Below, piece by piece: positions 46,526 through 58,489 of a DNA stretch of 64,000 nt. Each line of letters opens with the position of its first letter. Within the stretch, counting starts at the first letter, position 1. Source of the DNA: Eutreptiella sp. 'Long Island Sound 2002' (taxonomy: Eukaryota; Euglenozoa; Euglenophyceae; Eutreptiales; Eutreptiaceae); NCBI GenBank assembly GCA_964036045.1, contig OZ038389.1:65545453-65609452 (forward strand), read 5' to 3'. The notes below the pieces were generated by a model. That model saw only the letters and a program-made list of their open reading frames with translations. It did not search any database and was not told the DNA's origin. The position numbers and the translations under genes were made by a program.

Positions 46526-48765
46526 TCAGGCACCCCTGGCTGCGATCGCCCGGGTGAGTGCTGCCAAGTCCGAAACGTGGATCTTGGTCTTGTGCTTGCG
46601 GATGTACTCCATGAAGGGAGTATTGACCCGCGGCACGAACGAGGAGACGGGTTCCCAGGTGTCGTGGGACGGCCCATAGCCTCGCCAACGAACCTTGAAC
46701 TCCAGACCTCCGGGTGCCGAGGCCTTCGGACGCTGCGCCAGGATCTTCTCCACTGTATAGTCGTCCTGCTCAGCATAGTCGTCGTCCGAATCGGCCTCAT
46801 GTGCGGCATAGCTCAGGGACACATGTTGGCCACGGAGGTCGGGTTCCCGCACACGGAGTTGACTCTTGTGGCGCTCCCGGAACTGTCCGTGACCCACCTT
46901 GATGCGGTAGGTGTCCTCACCAATCCTGCGGACCACCTCGCCGGGTGTGAACCAGGTCTTGGTGCGGTGGGTGCCCATGGGGCGGGGTCTGATCACCCAC
47001 ACCGGGTCTCCCACCCTGAACTTCTGCGCTGTCGAGCTCGGGGCGGACTTCTGACGCTCAGCATGCTCCTTCTCAAGCTGCTGGCGGATGTCCCGCGCCG
47101 TTTGCTCTTGCCGCGCAAAGAATTCCTTGGCGTCCATGGCCATGCCATCACCAGACAAGGGAAGTCCCCTACCCAGGGGGTCCCTGCCAAACAGAATCTG
47201 GTGAGGGGACAAACCGCCCGGCGTGGGGGTGTCATGATGGGCCTTCGGAGCAGGCCACATCTCCTCAAACCAGTTCCGACGTGGATTGGTGATGTGAATC
47301 TTGCGCAGCTTCTCGAACAGCTGCCGTCCAGCCACTTCAGCACGGCCGTTAGACCGGCTGAGATAGGCGACGCTCTTGGCATGACGTATCCCCATGAGGG
47401 AACACATAGCCTTGAACCAGCCACCAGTAAACTGGGGCCCTCGGTCACTGCAAATGGTGCGGGGGATGTCAAAGACGGTCAGCCAATGACGAATCATCAT
47501 GACTGCCACTTCTCTGGCAAGCAACCCCTTTTTGCGTGCCGGAACGGCTACAACGTAGCCGCTGTGGCGGTCCACACAGAGAACCACACAGTCAAAGGTC
47601 TCCTTGCCAATGTGCACTTCGGGCATGGAGAAGACGTCCATGGCCACGCTCTCCATGGGCTGGTCAGGAACCGGGGTCCATTGGGGTTCCCCCTTGACGT
47701 TCCGGTTATCGGGATTGCAGGCCTGACAGACCGAGCAACCCTTCCTGACCTTCTTGATGGCGGTGTAGAGAACGATATGGTCGATCTCGAACCGACGCTG
47801 CATGTCAAGGGCTTGCTTCTTGACCCCTGGGTGCAGCATGTGGTGGTGCCAAGCTTCGCAAAGCTCGAGCACCCGGGACTCCGGGACTAGCAGCTTACCA
47901 TTCCGGTAGAGCTTGCCATCTTCCTCGGTCAGCCCCTTTGGCCACTTCTGCCCGTCGTCAGGGTCGGTCACAGCCCTATACTCGGCCGCAAAGGCCTCAG
48001 ACTTGGCGTAATCGTCGGTCCAGTCGTCCTGGAGGCAAGACTCTGGGAAGAGGTGCTTGTCTGACTCAGCTCTCCCAGGGGCGAGTACTCTGACCGCTCT
48101 GCTCACCCTCGTTGCGAGGGGGGCATCCGCAGCCATGACGACGAAGCATTTTGTACCCTCCTCCTCCATCAGGCGCTCCATTTCAATGATCCTCTTGGCT
48201 TCAGCGGTCTCAGCCTCATCGCCATGGGCAGAGATGTCCTGCATGCCCTTGCTGGCGGGATAGGCCCACCTACTGAGACAGTCCGCCACGGTGTTATCCT
48301 TTCCAGGAATATACACAACCGTAAGGTCGAACTTGGCCAAGGTCTCATGCCATCTTGCCCGTCGGGAGGCGGGACCTGAGGGGGTGTCCACGTGCTCCTT
48401 GTGCCACGACTGCAGACTCTGATGGTCGGTGCAGACGGTGACGGGATGGAGGGCTATGTACCCAGCCCATTTCCTGAGAGCCATGACGATGGCATACGCC
48501 TCCTTTTCACGGGGCGTCCACGTCCGTCTCTGGCCTTCCGCCAGGACTCGGCTCCAGAAGGCTACGGGCACGTGCCTCCCGTCGTCAAGCACTTGCTCCA
48601 ACATAGCCCCAATGGCGTAGTTGGAAGCGTCGGTGCGCAGGACGAACCCTCGGTCGGGATCCACGAGGTGCAGACCCACTGCGGATAGCAGCGCCTGCTT
48701 CATCCCCTCAAAGGCACGGTCGGACTCTTCAGTCCAGACCAGAGCCTTCTTGGACCCCTTCTTGG
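46526..48765 (-). CDS. RNase H, integrase and chromodomain of D
   Basis: Open for 725 codons from 48703, with homology starting just upstream at the frameshift (near 48768). Order: RNase H (VLRTDASNYAIGAML, TDHQSLQSW, VADCLSRW); integrase His/Cys region (AWHHHMLHPG, CSVCQAC); catalytic D in VAMDVFSMP, D in ICSDRGPQF and E in SNGRAEVAG with 35 residues between the last two; chromodomain (FKVRWRGYGPSHDTWEP) near 46670. All key residues are present, so this module may still be functional if expressed. Confidence 0.9.
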
Positions 48766-50282
48766 TTGCCCTTGAGCATGGTCGTCATGGGGGCTGCATA
48801 CTCGGCATACATCTTGATATACCCCGAGTAGTAGTTGCAGAACCCCAGATACGCCCGTAGCTCAGAGACCGTCTTGGGCTTTTCCCAGTGCTCAATCGCA
48901 GCCACCTTGCCAGGTATGGGCTTTCGCTGCCCGTTCCCGACTACGTGGCCAGCGAAGACCACCTCGCTTACCGCAATGGTGGCCTTGTCACTGCTGCCCG
49001 TGAGCTTGTGCCGAACCAGAAGGTCCAGCACTCGAGTGACGTCCCTCTCGTGTGCCTCCAGGAGCTCCTCGTAGCTCATGCTGGGGTCCCCGGACGCGAT
49101 GATCACGTCGTCCACGAAGGGGTCCGCACAGTCGCGCACCGGCTCAAGCAGGTTCTCCAGCATCCGCTGAAAAGCCGCATTGCCGTTGGTAACGCCCATA
49201 GGCATCACCTTCCACTGGAGAGGTCCAAGTGGGGTGCTCATGGCTGTGCAGGCACGGGACTCTTCGGCGAGAGGCATCTGATGATAACCATGTTTCAGGT
49301 CAATCACCGTGAAGATCCTCCGCCGGTGTTGCTTTTGCAGCATGTCCTCAATGAGGGGCAGCGTATAGCTGTCGTGCTGCGTTTGGGCGTTCAGGCCACG
49401 GTAGTCGACCACGAGCCGCCACTCACCGGCAACCTTCTTGGGGACGACGAAGCAGGGAGAGGCCCACTCGGAGTGGCACGGCTCAAGCCAGCCTCTCTGG
49501 ATGAAGTCACGGAGGATCTTCTCCATGGCCTCTTTCCTCTCGCCCCTCAGGGCAAACTCCCGGTGGCGATACACACGGGGGTCCTGCTTCAGTCGTATCT
49601 TGGCCTCGCCATACGGTCCACGCACCGGTGGGGGAAACACAGGCTTACCGCTGAAGAAGGTGTCACCATACTTCTGCTTCAGCCTGGCCCTCAATGCCTG
49701 GATCTTGGGGCAGTCATCGGACTCCGCCTTGGCTTTTCCGGGCACTTGAACCACGGAGCTTACTTGAGGGGTAGCGACCCCGCTCGCTTTCGGCTCAGGT
49801 GGTCTTCCCAGGTGGCCCAAAGGGCCATCCCTGGTCTTGCCTCGGAACAGATCGCCGTAGGTGGGTGGGTTACCGCCAGGCGGCTCGTCTTGGCTGGACA
49901 TGTGATCCAGCACCCTCTGTACGAAGGTATTCCCGTCATAGGAACCGGAGACGATTGAGTCCACTTCCCACCAGGCTTTGTCCTGGCCTCTGCCCTCACG
50001 CTGGTTCCCCCAGTCGTGAAAGGGCTGATCCATATACCCCTGAACCAGATCCCACTCCTCTTCAGTGAGGGGGTCTTCGGAGTCCGATTCTTCGATGTCA
50101 ACAGGGGGAACAGCAAAGCATTGCCTCCAAGGCTCTGCTATGATACGGTTGACACACACGAAGTCCGTGGTGTCGGCCTGATCAAGGCCCCCATCCACAT
50201 AGTGGAATTCTGTTGGCCATCTCTGGGGTGGCATGGGCTGTCCCTTAGCGTCCTGATAGACACTCTCTCCAGCCGGTAGGAC
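48729..50282 (-). pseudogene. Reverse transcriptase of D (frameshift at the end)
   Basis: A spacer, then the RT core: WRLVVDYRGLN, DLKHGYHQMPL, and catalytic FVDDV with Asp codons at 49107-49112, FAGHVVGNGQRKPIP, YYSGYIKMY. The frame ends in GVQEGSGLD at 48729; a one-base change near 48768 separates it from RNase H, whose proper reading KKGSKKALVWTEES lies in the next frame. Confidence 0.88.
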
Positions 50283-50615
50283 GACCTTGTTCAAGGTCAT
50301 GTTGGTCAATGAGGCTACCCAATGTCGTGTACTTTCCTCCTCGGTGCATCCCATAGGAACAACCAGCACTGCCTTGGAGCGGTCCTTGCGAATCTTCGCT
50401 ATCGCTCTTGGAATGTCCCAACGGGGGCAATGGATCCACATCAGTCCCTGATGCGGACCCCAGTGCTTCTTCCACGCGGAGTCCTGTGCGCTCCAGTACT
50501 TCTCACACACCCGCAGATGGGCGGAGGTTCCTGAAGAGAACGCATCCAGGGCCAGATCCGAAGCTCCCAAGTCCGCGACAACTCGGCTCGCCACTTCCGG
50601 CCTTACGCCGTACTC
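50283..50615 (-). CDS. Methylase-like linker domain of D
   Basis: Residues about 72-182 after the methionine at 50828: LALDAFSSGTSAHL, DSAWKKHWGPHQGLMWIHC, RAIAKIRKDRSKAVLVVP. Collinear with the linker of B and C, and in frame with RT. It resembles the Dam-like or tail segment known next to RNase H in DIRS elements; no NPPY catalytic motif. A role in the particle is unknown. Confidence 0.5.
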
Positions 50616-51497
50616 CTGGTTTGCAGGACCAGTTGGCTCAGTGTCCAGCGCGGCCACTTCGAGCTGATTGCGTTCGGGGTGGATCCATTGGCATTCCACA
50701 TGGTGCTCAGGTGACGAAAGCCACGAGAGTTGGTCGTCCTGGTACAGGGTCATGGAAGCCTGGGCCGGGAGGACGCCGGAGTCCGTCTCCATCATGAAGT
50801 AGTACCCGACAATCATGTCCCAGTCCATCTCGGCCTCCTAGAAGCTACCGTGCAGGAGGATTTCCTTGCCGAGGTCTGGGCGGCTCAGCTCACGATGGTT
50901 CACGAACTGCAGCCCAATGGCCGCTTCCTTTGTGCCTCCCACCATGTACTGGCCGTTCGCCACCTTCAGCCTGACAGGTTTCCGACTGTCGGTCAGACAC
51001 ACTGGTGGAAGTAGGCCAGCCTTGACCAAGCTGACCTGAGCTCCCGTGTCGACCAACACGTCGAAAACCTTTTCCACTTCCCCGCATAAGGCACGGACCT
51101 TAAGATGCAACTGCCGCTCGCGACCGACACGGCGCACGGCGTGCAAACTCAGGATCTCCGGCCGTTCCAGAAGCTCCACAAGCGACTGGTGCAGGTCGTG
51201 GACAATGGGCTCAGGCTGCCCATCTGCAGCATCCAGCTGCGGTCCGGGTGATCCTCCGATACTCTCGGATAGATCCTGTAGTACATCAAACACGTTCTTG
51301 GTCGCGAAGGACGGACTGGTGCAAGGGTTCGTGCCTTCACTTGCCCTCACCCCGCCTCCGCGACTGGGCGCCGGACCGGGCCTTCCGCCCGCGGCAGTCC
51401 CCTTGTGTTTACCGACTCCCGACAGAGATGGTTCGGCGCTTCCCACGTCACCATCCTGCGACCGCCCTAGCTGGGGCCCTTGGCTGCAGGGGCTCCG
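50616..51497 (-). pseudogene. Aspartic protease of D (nonsense codon)
   Basis: In frame with gag after the UAG at 51498-51500. FATKNVFDVL matches LSFATPNPW of B. The catalytic motif VLVDTGAQVSLV (DTG codons 51050-51042) is intact. TAG at 50840-50838 interrupts GSF-EAEMDWDMIVGYYF where C has a Tyr codon, so a full protease-RT chain cannot be made without suppression; D of GYDF is also replaced by Y. Confidence 0.8.
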
Positions 51498-51500
51498 CTA
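51498..51500 (-). promoter_or_regulatory. Candidate gag-pol readthrough stop of D
   Basis: CCC TAG CGG AGC CCC TGC: the only stop between gag and protease, which share the frame. The 9 bases after the stop match family 1 except one. A UAG followed by CGG resembles known leaky contexts (UGA CGG in plant viruses). Confidence 0.55.
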
Positions 51501-53816
51501 GGGGGCGTCGGTTGTGGAAGAGGGGGTGTTCTCCTCGGCCTCAACGTCGTTGATGCCCTTCTTCCTTCCCCCTTTCTTACCCTTGTTCTTGTCCTTGTCC
51601 TTGTTCTGGTCATTCTGGTTGTTCTCCTTGTTCTTGTTGTCCGATCTGGGGACCCAGTTCCGCTTGATCTCCTGGATCTCCTTGGCCAATTCGGTCCCCA
51701 CCGACGACATCAGCTTGGCTAGCTCGTCCTTGTCCACCTCCATCTTGGCTTCCCGGATACCCGCGGGCGCACGCTTCTTCGACCCGTGCGCCTTCTTGTA
51801 AGCGTCCGTGTCGGCCTTGTGGATGGGGCATGTTCGGTGGTCATGGTTGAAGCCTTTCTTCCTCCCATAACACACGAAACAGCCCTGCGGGTGAGCTCGT
51901 ATGAACTCCCCAAAGGACAGCGGAGGGTCGCCAATGCGGCGAGGGTCCCTCTTCTCCTGCTTCCTCCAACCCTGCTGCAGGGGCTTCCAGTTTCCCGGTT
52001 TGCTCCCCGCGCTCAGGTTCCTGGCCACGAAGGCACAAACGGCCACTTCGGCGGGCTCATCGTCATCGTCATCGTCGACGAGAGTCTCATCGCCTCTGGC
52101 TCCCGCTGGGTCCATGGCATCTTCCCCGCCAGGTCCCTCGCCAACGTAGTTGACGTCGCGGTCGCCGGGCCTCAACCCGCGGGTGTGGTGGAGGTTTCGA
52201 TACTCCTTGAGTACTTCCTCGCCAACCCACTCCAGGATCTCGTCGCAGCTCATCCGCGCCGGGATGGGCTGCAGACGGATGGTCTGGCCGCTCAACTCAC
52301 AATCGTCAAGGCGCCACATCGCGGTCTTCTCGCGATCGCCCGAGACGGTGATGAGAAGAGCGTTCCGCAGGGAGTGCCGTTTGACATCCCGGGCCACGTT
52401 CTTCTTCGTCCAAGCCACCACGTTCGTATGATACTCCTTGGGGAGCATCATCTTGACCGTGTGGTTGGACTTGGCCCGCTTTGATTCCTCCTTGGTGACC
52501 CTCTTGATCCATGCTTCCGGCAGCATGGAGAGCAGGCGAGCCTGCTCGTCACCCTCGTTCCAATCCTCCACATTGCGGCGGAAGAGGGTATATTTCCCTC
52601 GGAAGTCACGCCAGTCCCGTAGGCGGATCTCCCGTCCATCATGCTCAGGCTTGATGGACTTCCAGCGCTTGGGAGCCACCTGCGGAGCGTCCACCCGCTC
52701 CTGCTCGTTGAGCCACTTCTTGGCTTCCTTGAGGGTCTTGATTTTCCCCTCCTTGGTCGCCATGAAGTATAGCTCTCCGAGCACTTCCGGCAGGCGGTAC
52801 CTGAACCGTTTGAAGACATACTTCTCCGCATCAGCGGGAGGCAGGTCTTCAGTGACGGTCAGCCCCCAATCGTCCAGCTTCTCCAAGAAGCGGTCGAGGT
52901 TGAGGGGGTTGCCGTCGTACATGGGGGGCTTGATGTCCTTCAAGTCTTCCCACACGGCGGCATCCGCGGCCTTAGAGACCATGAACGCCGGCCGCGAGGT
53001 CGACCGAGGTTCCCATCGGCCTCGCCCACGGACTCCCACGGCCGCCACGTCCATCTCCTCCATGGAATCCCTGTGGCTACGCCGCGGTTCCTCCACGTAC
53101 GCTGAACCAAAATGTTCACGCCGTACTGCATCCATGTACGCATCCTCATGACGGCGCCGGCGGCTGCGTTCAGCGGCCTCCCGTCGTACACCACGCGGCG
53201 GGCTGATGTCGAACTCCTCCAGGTCCAGGTCCAGGTCCTCACCTTCGCCGACATCCCACTCAACGTCTCCTCTGGGGACCTCATCCCTGAGTCCACCATA
53301 ACGTCCTCCAGCCCTGGGGATTGGCGCCGGGGCTGGTGCCAGGCGTCGGGGGCGTACAGGCGTCCGCGGTGGGGCACGGCGGTTGTGGTAGTCCGCGCTG
53401 AGCCACTCATCGCGCCATCCCTCACTGCCACTGCCGGGCGGCACGCGCTCGTTGCGGCGGCCCGCGCTGTGGTGAGAGGGGGCGGTGTAGAGGGGGCACT
53501 GGCGCTGGGGCGACTCCTGGGGGCTCCGCCGGGGGCGTGGGGTCTGCCTGGACCTGGTCCGGGTCCTCAGCCGTCGTCCGACGAGCCAGACTCCAGGGGT
53601 GGGTGGTCGCTGCCGACGCTCCCACGGGCTTCCAGCGCATCCAGCCTCTCCTGCAGGCCGCTGACGACGTTGGTCAGCGACTTGGTCTCGGCCCTGGCGA
53701 TGTCCAGCTCCTTCTGCGCGCGCGCGGCGACCCCGGAGATGCGAGCCATCTCGACCTTGCCCGTGTCTACCTCGCACTCGAGGGAAAAGACCCTCCTGCG
53801 GAGGTAGACAATCCAC
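51501..53816 (-). CDS. gag: Gag capsid-nucleocapsid of D
   Basis: 772 codons from the ATG at 53816, but the first about 80 overlap ORF1 in another frame and look non-native; the real start of capsid sequence is near 53560. Contents: acidic stretch (EWDVGEGEDLDLDLEEF), capsid core related to that of B (MYDGNPLNLDRFLEKLDDW), an Asp run (DDDDDDEP), knuckle CX2CX8HX4C at residues 646-663, and a Lys/Asn-rich tail. How translation reaches this frame (reinitiation, -1 shift, or a mutation in D) is open. Confidence 0.85.
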
Positions 53817-55861
53817 CGCCAGGTGGTATCCGGGTCGCCGTTCCCTGGTGGGTCGTCGGGGTCCCCAGGGGGTCCTCCAGGAGGGCCTTCGCCGGGTCCG
53901 CCCGGTCCAGGGGGTCCTCCCCCGCCCGGTGGTCCGCCTCCAGGGGGTCCACTCGGTGGGCGTCCTCCTGGGGGTCCTGATGGTCCTCCGCCAGGGGGTT
54001 CCGGTGGGTCTCCGCCGGGTCGCCTCGGTGGGTCCGAGGATGGGCGCTTCCTCGTGATGCCGCAGTCCATGTCGTCATCCTCGCCCATGTCGCCCCACCT
54101 GGGCGTCTCGGTCGCGGAGGACTCCGAGCTCCGGTAGGGAGGAGGGAGATCCTCATCCTCACCTTCCGGTTCCATGGGGACGTCTCCGCCGCCTCCGCCC
54201 GTCCAAGCCACCACTTGGCGATGTCGACGGCCTCGTTCATCCCCGTCACTGGCGGTGAAGAAGGGGTCACTGTCGTGGGGGTGCCCACCCGCTGGCCTCC
54301 GCGGCCTCTCGGGGGTCTTCCCCTTGCCCTTCCTCCGTCGACGGGCGGTGGTGCCACTGCTCCCACTGCTGCCCGTGTCGGCCTCATCCAGCGCCATCCT
54401 GGAGGAGGCGTCCCCTTCGAAAAGCTTTCGAAGGGTCTCCACTCGTGATGCTCCCGGGGGAGTCTCGCGGCGGAGTTTGGCCTCTGCCTCCTCCATTGCG
54501 GCGGCGGTGGCTGCGGCAGCTCGCGCTTCGGCTTCCTCCCGAGCACGAGCCACCTCGGCTTCCCGGGCCTGCTGCAGCCGCGCCTTCTGCGCTTCCAACG
54601 CTGCCAGCTCCGCCTCCGTCTTGGCCTTCTCCTCAGCGACCTTCCGTCGCGCGGCCTCGATGGCTTCCTTCTTGGCGGCGTCCTCCTGGGCCCTAGCCGT
54701 CGCTTCGGCGTGGGCCCTTTCCTCCGCCTCCTTCTTTGCCCTCTCTTGGGCAAGCGCCTCTTCCAGCGCCTTCACCTCGGCCTCCTTGCAGGCAATGGCC
54801 TCCTGCGTCAGGCGGGCTTCCTCGTCGGCTGCCGCCAACTCACCGTTGACCTGGGCAGTCGCTGCCCCATGGGCGGCCACGGCCGTGAGTCCGGCCGCAA
54901 TGGCCGCCACAGACTGGGCGTGGATGGCCATACCATGCGCCCACTCCGCAGCCTCCTCCTGGGCGATGCCGGTGGCGCCCTCCACGGCAGCGCTGTACTG
55001 CCTGGCCCGTTGCCGGGCAACCCGACAGTTGCAGGGCACCCCACAGGCGCGCTCACAGGCGCGCGCCACGTCCCTTTCGGGAGCGACGCTGCTGCTGGAG
55101 CTGGCTTGGTCGGCCGGCATCCTCCCGCTGTGGGCCGACTCCACGTCGCTGCTGGGGCCTGCTGGGGCCTGCCGGGCCCTCAGGAGCAGCGGACGGGGCT
55201 TGGCCTGGGTCTGCTTGGCGACTTGGATGTAGTCGCCAAGGGTGGTGGAGCCGGGGTGGTGACCACCATTGGCCCCTTGGGGACTGGGGGCTGGGGTTCC
55301 GCCCTTGGCGCCTTGGGCGGCTTCGGCGGCCAGGGACTCCTGGTACTCCCGCCACCTCCGGTCCCTCTTCTTGTCCCCGGCGGACCGCTTCTCCTTCCCC
55401 GGAGACGCGCTGCTGCTGCCCTGCAGCCTGCGCTCGCTCCCCGGTTCCGGGAAGTTCTTCTCGATCACGTCCCACAAGGAGACGTTGATCGAGGCACCCG
55501 ACGGGTACACGTTGGGCTCCTCGTCCTCCTCAATCCCGTCGGGACGCAGGCCTTCGCCGGGCCTGTCCGGCCGGGTCCACGTCCTCCAGCGCCTCTGCTG
55601 GTGGCGGTACTCGTACCCTTCCGCCCGCAGCCAGTCCTCCACGGCCTGCAGGCGGTCGGGGGCGATGTCCGTGCGGAGCTCGAAGCTCCTGGGCATGCCG
55701 CCTTCGCACTGGGGGTGGCTGTGGCGGTAGTGCTGGTCCCAAACCAACCCACGCAGCAGGCGTGCTGCATGGGGGTGGGGCCGCGGCCACGTCCTGCCCG
55801 CTTCCTGCCAATTCACCATGGCAGCGGGGGCGTAGTTGGTCTTGAGGTCCTTGATGTGCAC
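53567..55861 (-). CDS. ORF1 of D: coiled-coil Gag-related protein
   Basis: 764 codons, intact. Features by residue: Cys cluster 269-279 (ACERACGVPCNC), like the CERRCRKAC motif of family-1 Gag; long Ala/Glu/Lys coiled coil 340-460; basic patch 507-522 (ARRRRKGKGK); acidic stretch then PPPY 573-576, matching the PPxY late-domain pattern; Pro/Gly-rich segment 610-675; second coiled coil 690-748. It corresponds to the N-terminal part of family-1 Gag but is much longer. It overlaps the gag frame by 250 nt. No enzyme domain recognised; a structural or assembly role is inferred. Confidence 0.75.
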   Translation of the reverse strand: MHIKDLKTNYAPAAMVNWQEAGRTWPRPHPHAARLLRGLVWDQHYRHSHPQCEGGMPRSFELRTDIAPDRLQAVEDWLRAEGYEYRHQQRRWRTWTRPDRPGEGLRPDGIEEDEEPNVYPSGASINVSLWDVIEKNFPEPGSERRLQGSSSASPGKEKRSAGDKKRDRRWREYQESLAAEAAQGAKGGTPAPSPQGANGGHHPGSTTLGDYIQVAKQTQAKPRPLLLRARQAPAGPSSDVESAHSGRMPADQASSSSSVAPERDVARACERACGVPCNCRVARQRARQYSAAVEGATGIAQEEAAEWAHGMAIHAQSVAAIAAGLTAVAAHGAATAQVNGELAAADEEARLTQEAIACKEAEVKALEEALAQERAKKEAEERAHAEATARAQEDAAKKEAIEAARRKVAEEKAKTEAELAALEAQKARLQQAREAEVARAREEAEARAAAATAAAMEEAEAKLRRETPPGASRVETLRKLFEGDASSRMALDEADTGSSGSSGTTARRRRKGKGKTPERPRRPAGGHPHDSDPFFTASDGDERGRRHRQVVAWTGGGGGDVPMEPEGEDEDLPPPYRSSESSATETPRWGDMGEDDDMDCGITRKRPSSDPPRRPGGDPPEPPGGGPSGPPGGRPPSGPPGGGPPGGGGPPGPGGPGEGPPGGPPGDPDDPPGNGDPDTTWRWIVYLRRRVFSLECEVDTGKVEMARISGVAARAQKELDIARAETKSLTNVVSGLQERLDALEARGSVGSDHPPLESGSSDDG

Positions 55862-56259
55862 TCGTTCAACTCAACGAACTGGTTGTGGTTGTTGAGGAGG
55901 GTGCTGCAGCACTGAATTGGAAGTGCGGCTGGTGCTGGTCAGCCGGTGGTTGTGGAGGTGGTTGCCGCGGCCTTGCTGGTCGGCCGATGGGACTCCGGGT
56001 CGGCCGATGGGGCTGATGCAGGAGTCCTGGTCTGTGCACCTTTTTCACGGCTGCTGCGCGGTCAGGGCGGTGCTCTGGACGGCGCTGCGGGCTCCGTGAC
56101 AAACTCATCGCTGTCGCTGAGTGGCGCTGCGAGCCGCTGCGCTGCACTGCGAGACGCTGCGCTGCGCTGCGAGCTGCGAGCTGCGCCGCGCTGCTGCGAC
56201 GCGCTGCTCGGGGTTGGTGGCCCCGAGTGGCACGCGATGGTTGGGTAACGCCGCGGCGG
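55862..56259 (-). other. Leader of D between primer site and ORF1
   Basis: No gene. It contains an irregular array of GCTGCG/CTGCGA repeats at about 56120-56205. Confidence 0.6.
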
Positions 56260-56270
56260 TGAAACGCTTT
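56260..56270 (-). promoter_or_regulatory. Self-complementary primer-binding site of D
   Basis: On the - strand AAAGCGTTTCA follows the LTR end GCGTCA with no spacer. It is the exact reverse complement of TGAAACGCTTT in the LTR (56392-56382). Pairing is exactly 11 nt; the flanking bases do not pair. No TGG tRNA site is present. Confidence 0.7.
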
Positions 56271-56381
56271 TGACGCGTTCCCGTGGGGGGCCGGCCACGG
56301 GACGCTGCGGGACACGCGCAAGTGAGCAGGCAGGCAAAGCACTACGCTCACAGGGGCATCAATGCGCTCATGTCATGTGAC

Positions 56382-56403
56382 AAAGCGTTTCAGAATCCTT
56401 GCC
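56382..56403 (-). promoter_or_regulatory. Putative transcript 5' end and self-primer of D
   Basis: On the - strand GGCAAGGAT (56403-56395), TC, then TGAAACGCTTT (56392-56382). Same layout as family 3 (GGCAAGGAT, CA, then CAGAATTCTTT), with the 11-mer changed to fit its own primer site. Confidence 0.6.
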
Positions 56404-58489
56404 ACTCTGCAAAGAGGGAACGAAAGTATGTACAGCAACACATCAGGATATGTACACATGGGGTTAAGACTGGACTGGGGTAAGGGCATTACAGGACCAT
56501 AGACACTCAGTCCCAACTCATATACCAATCCCAGGTCCGACCCTCTCAGTGGCTGATGGGGGCGGGGGCTCAAACACAACCCATGCCCTGCTCAGTCCGG
56601 ACCCTGAAACCCTGCCAATAAGGGGGGTGTCCCGCCCAGCCACAGGCGAGTTCCTGGGAACCAAGCTACTCCAAGGCCAACCGACAGTGGCTCCTCATGC
56701 TCCCTTAATGGCAGGTCCTAACTCTACTCTGAGCCAGAGATATGGCCCCGCCATTATCACCCAGGAGTTGGTAGCTGAAAATGGGCTGTTTCAGCCCAAA
56801 CTGATATTAGCTTGAAAAACTCCGAAATTGACCCCTGGTCCGGACCCGCCAGAGGTAGGGACGAGGCAACTGACCCTATGCCCTTCGAGTACGAACTCCC
56901 TGAAACCCTCACCCAACCTGGTTCCCTCTGAGGTCCCGGCATCAGGGCAACACGGATGAGTCAAGTGGGGTCATGATGCCAAAATCACCAAAATTGGCGT
57001 CATTCCCACGCGTGGCCCGCCCGGCCAAGGTAAGGCCAATGGCTCACAGGGTAGGAGGCAGGTCCCAGGACTCATATCTGAGTGTACAACTTGGAATTAG
57101 GTCCGGGCTCCCTATGGTCTTAGAGAAATGGGGCCGCCAATTGACCACACGGAAGGGGGAAATTGGGGTCCCAAAATGGGGTCATTTTGGCTGCTTGAAA
57201 TGAGCCAAAATTCGGTGTGTTCCCAATAGTATATCTCCACGCCGGTTTGGAGATCGGTTTCGCCATCCCATACGCGATCGACCAGGAGTCCAATGGAGAC
57301 TCCCATGCACTTGGCTCTCAAAGATCTCCATGCCACTTGGCGTGGCGACGATCCCAATTGGGTCCACAAATGTCAAAATTGCAAAATTGCCCACGCTCAC
57401 TTTGGGCTAGCGCCTTAACGAAGGTGGCTCCGCTTCGCCCACGTGGTGTGTGGACCATGGGGACCATTACCCATAACACCCATGTAATATATGGTCCATT
57501 GGTCCATGCGTCCGGCGTGCACGAGGGTTAGAACATGGTGCACGGCGGGCAGCAAAAGTGGAAAATTGTTCAAAATGGCCAAAAATGCGCACACTCATGG
57601 TTGGGGCAAATGAGGCACATGCCCGACTCGGACCAGAGTGTGCCATAGGATTGGTATCAAGTCATATTGGTCCAACATATCTTTTGGGCGTCGCCCAACT
57701 CCTCCGATATTGGGAATGGCAGGGTCGCCAAGTGAGCTCATGATTTGGGATAGTCCCAAATCGCCAACATGGCGGCCACGGTATGCCAAGCCTAAGAGGA
57801 GTTATTCGCCGGGTTCAAGATATGTTGGGCACCGAAGTATGTACCCTCATATCATACTTGGGTCATGATGTCAATTGAGCGCAACGTTGAGATACACGGT
57901 CGCCGCTTGAGATCATGACGGGCCAAGAACGGCAAAATTGGCACAAAGACCCAGAAAAGTGCATTGAAAGGTGCACAATTATATTATAATATCTTTGGTT
58001 TGGGTCGTGCAATCAACTAATCCTTCTAAACACAATGACTTGACACCGATGACCTTCCATCCCACATATGTGCACCACTTGGGGCGCCTTGAAAGGTTAC
58101 GAGCGCTACTTCCCAAGTGGGCACATGAAAATATGGAAAATTGCAAAATACACACCTTGCTCCCAACGCATCGCTTCGGGATCACCACACAAGCTTCCCT
58201 TCACAAAGGTTAGGCTTACGATTGACAGTAGGGAGTATGGAGAAGGGGCTTGCACAATATGAGGTCCATTGGCGGGCTTCGCTTGGAGTAATGGACCCGC
58301 CAAATGGGCACGCAACACAACACATGGCACATACTCCATACTGCCAAAAAAGGTAGCTCCCACCACGATATGTCATGCCCCTCCAAGGGCATAACTTTGT
58401 GTCAATCGCTCATAGGAACTCAAGGAGAGTTCCTATGCAACACCAACACTTGCGCGCTACACTCGAAAGTTATCTTAACGCACGCAATG

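Noticed and set aside
53560-53620. -1 slippery heptamer at the ORF1-gag overlap
   Set aside because: No X-XXY-YYZ heptamer in the ORF1 frame near the stop that I could find.
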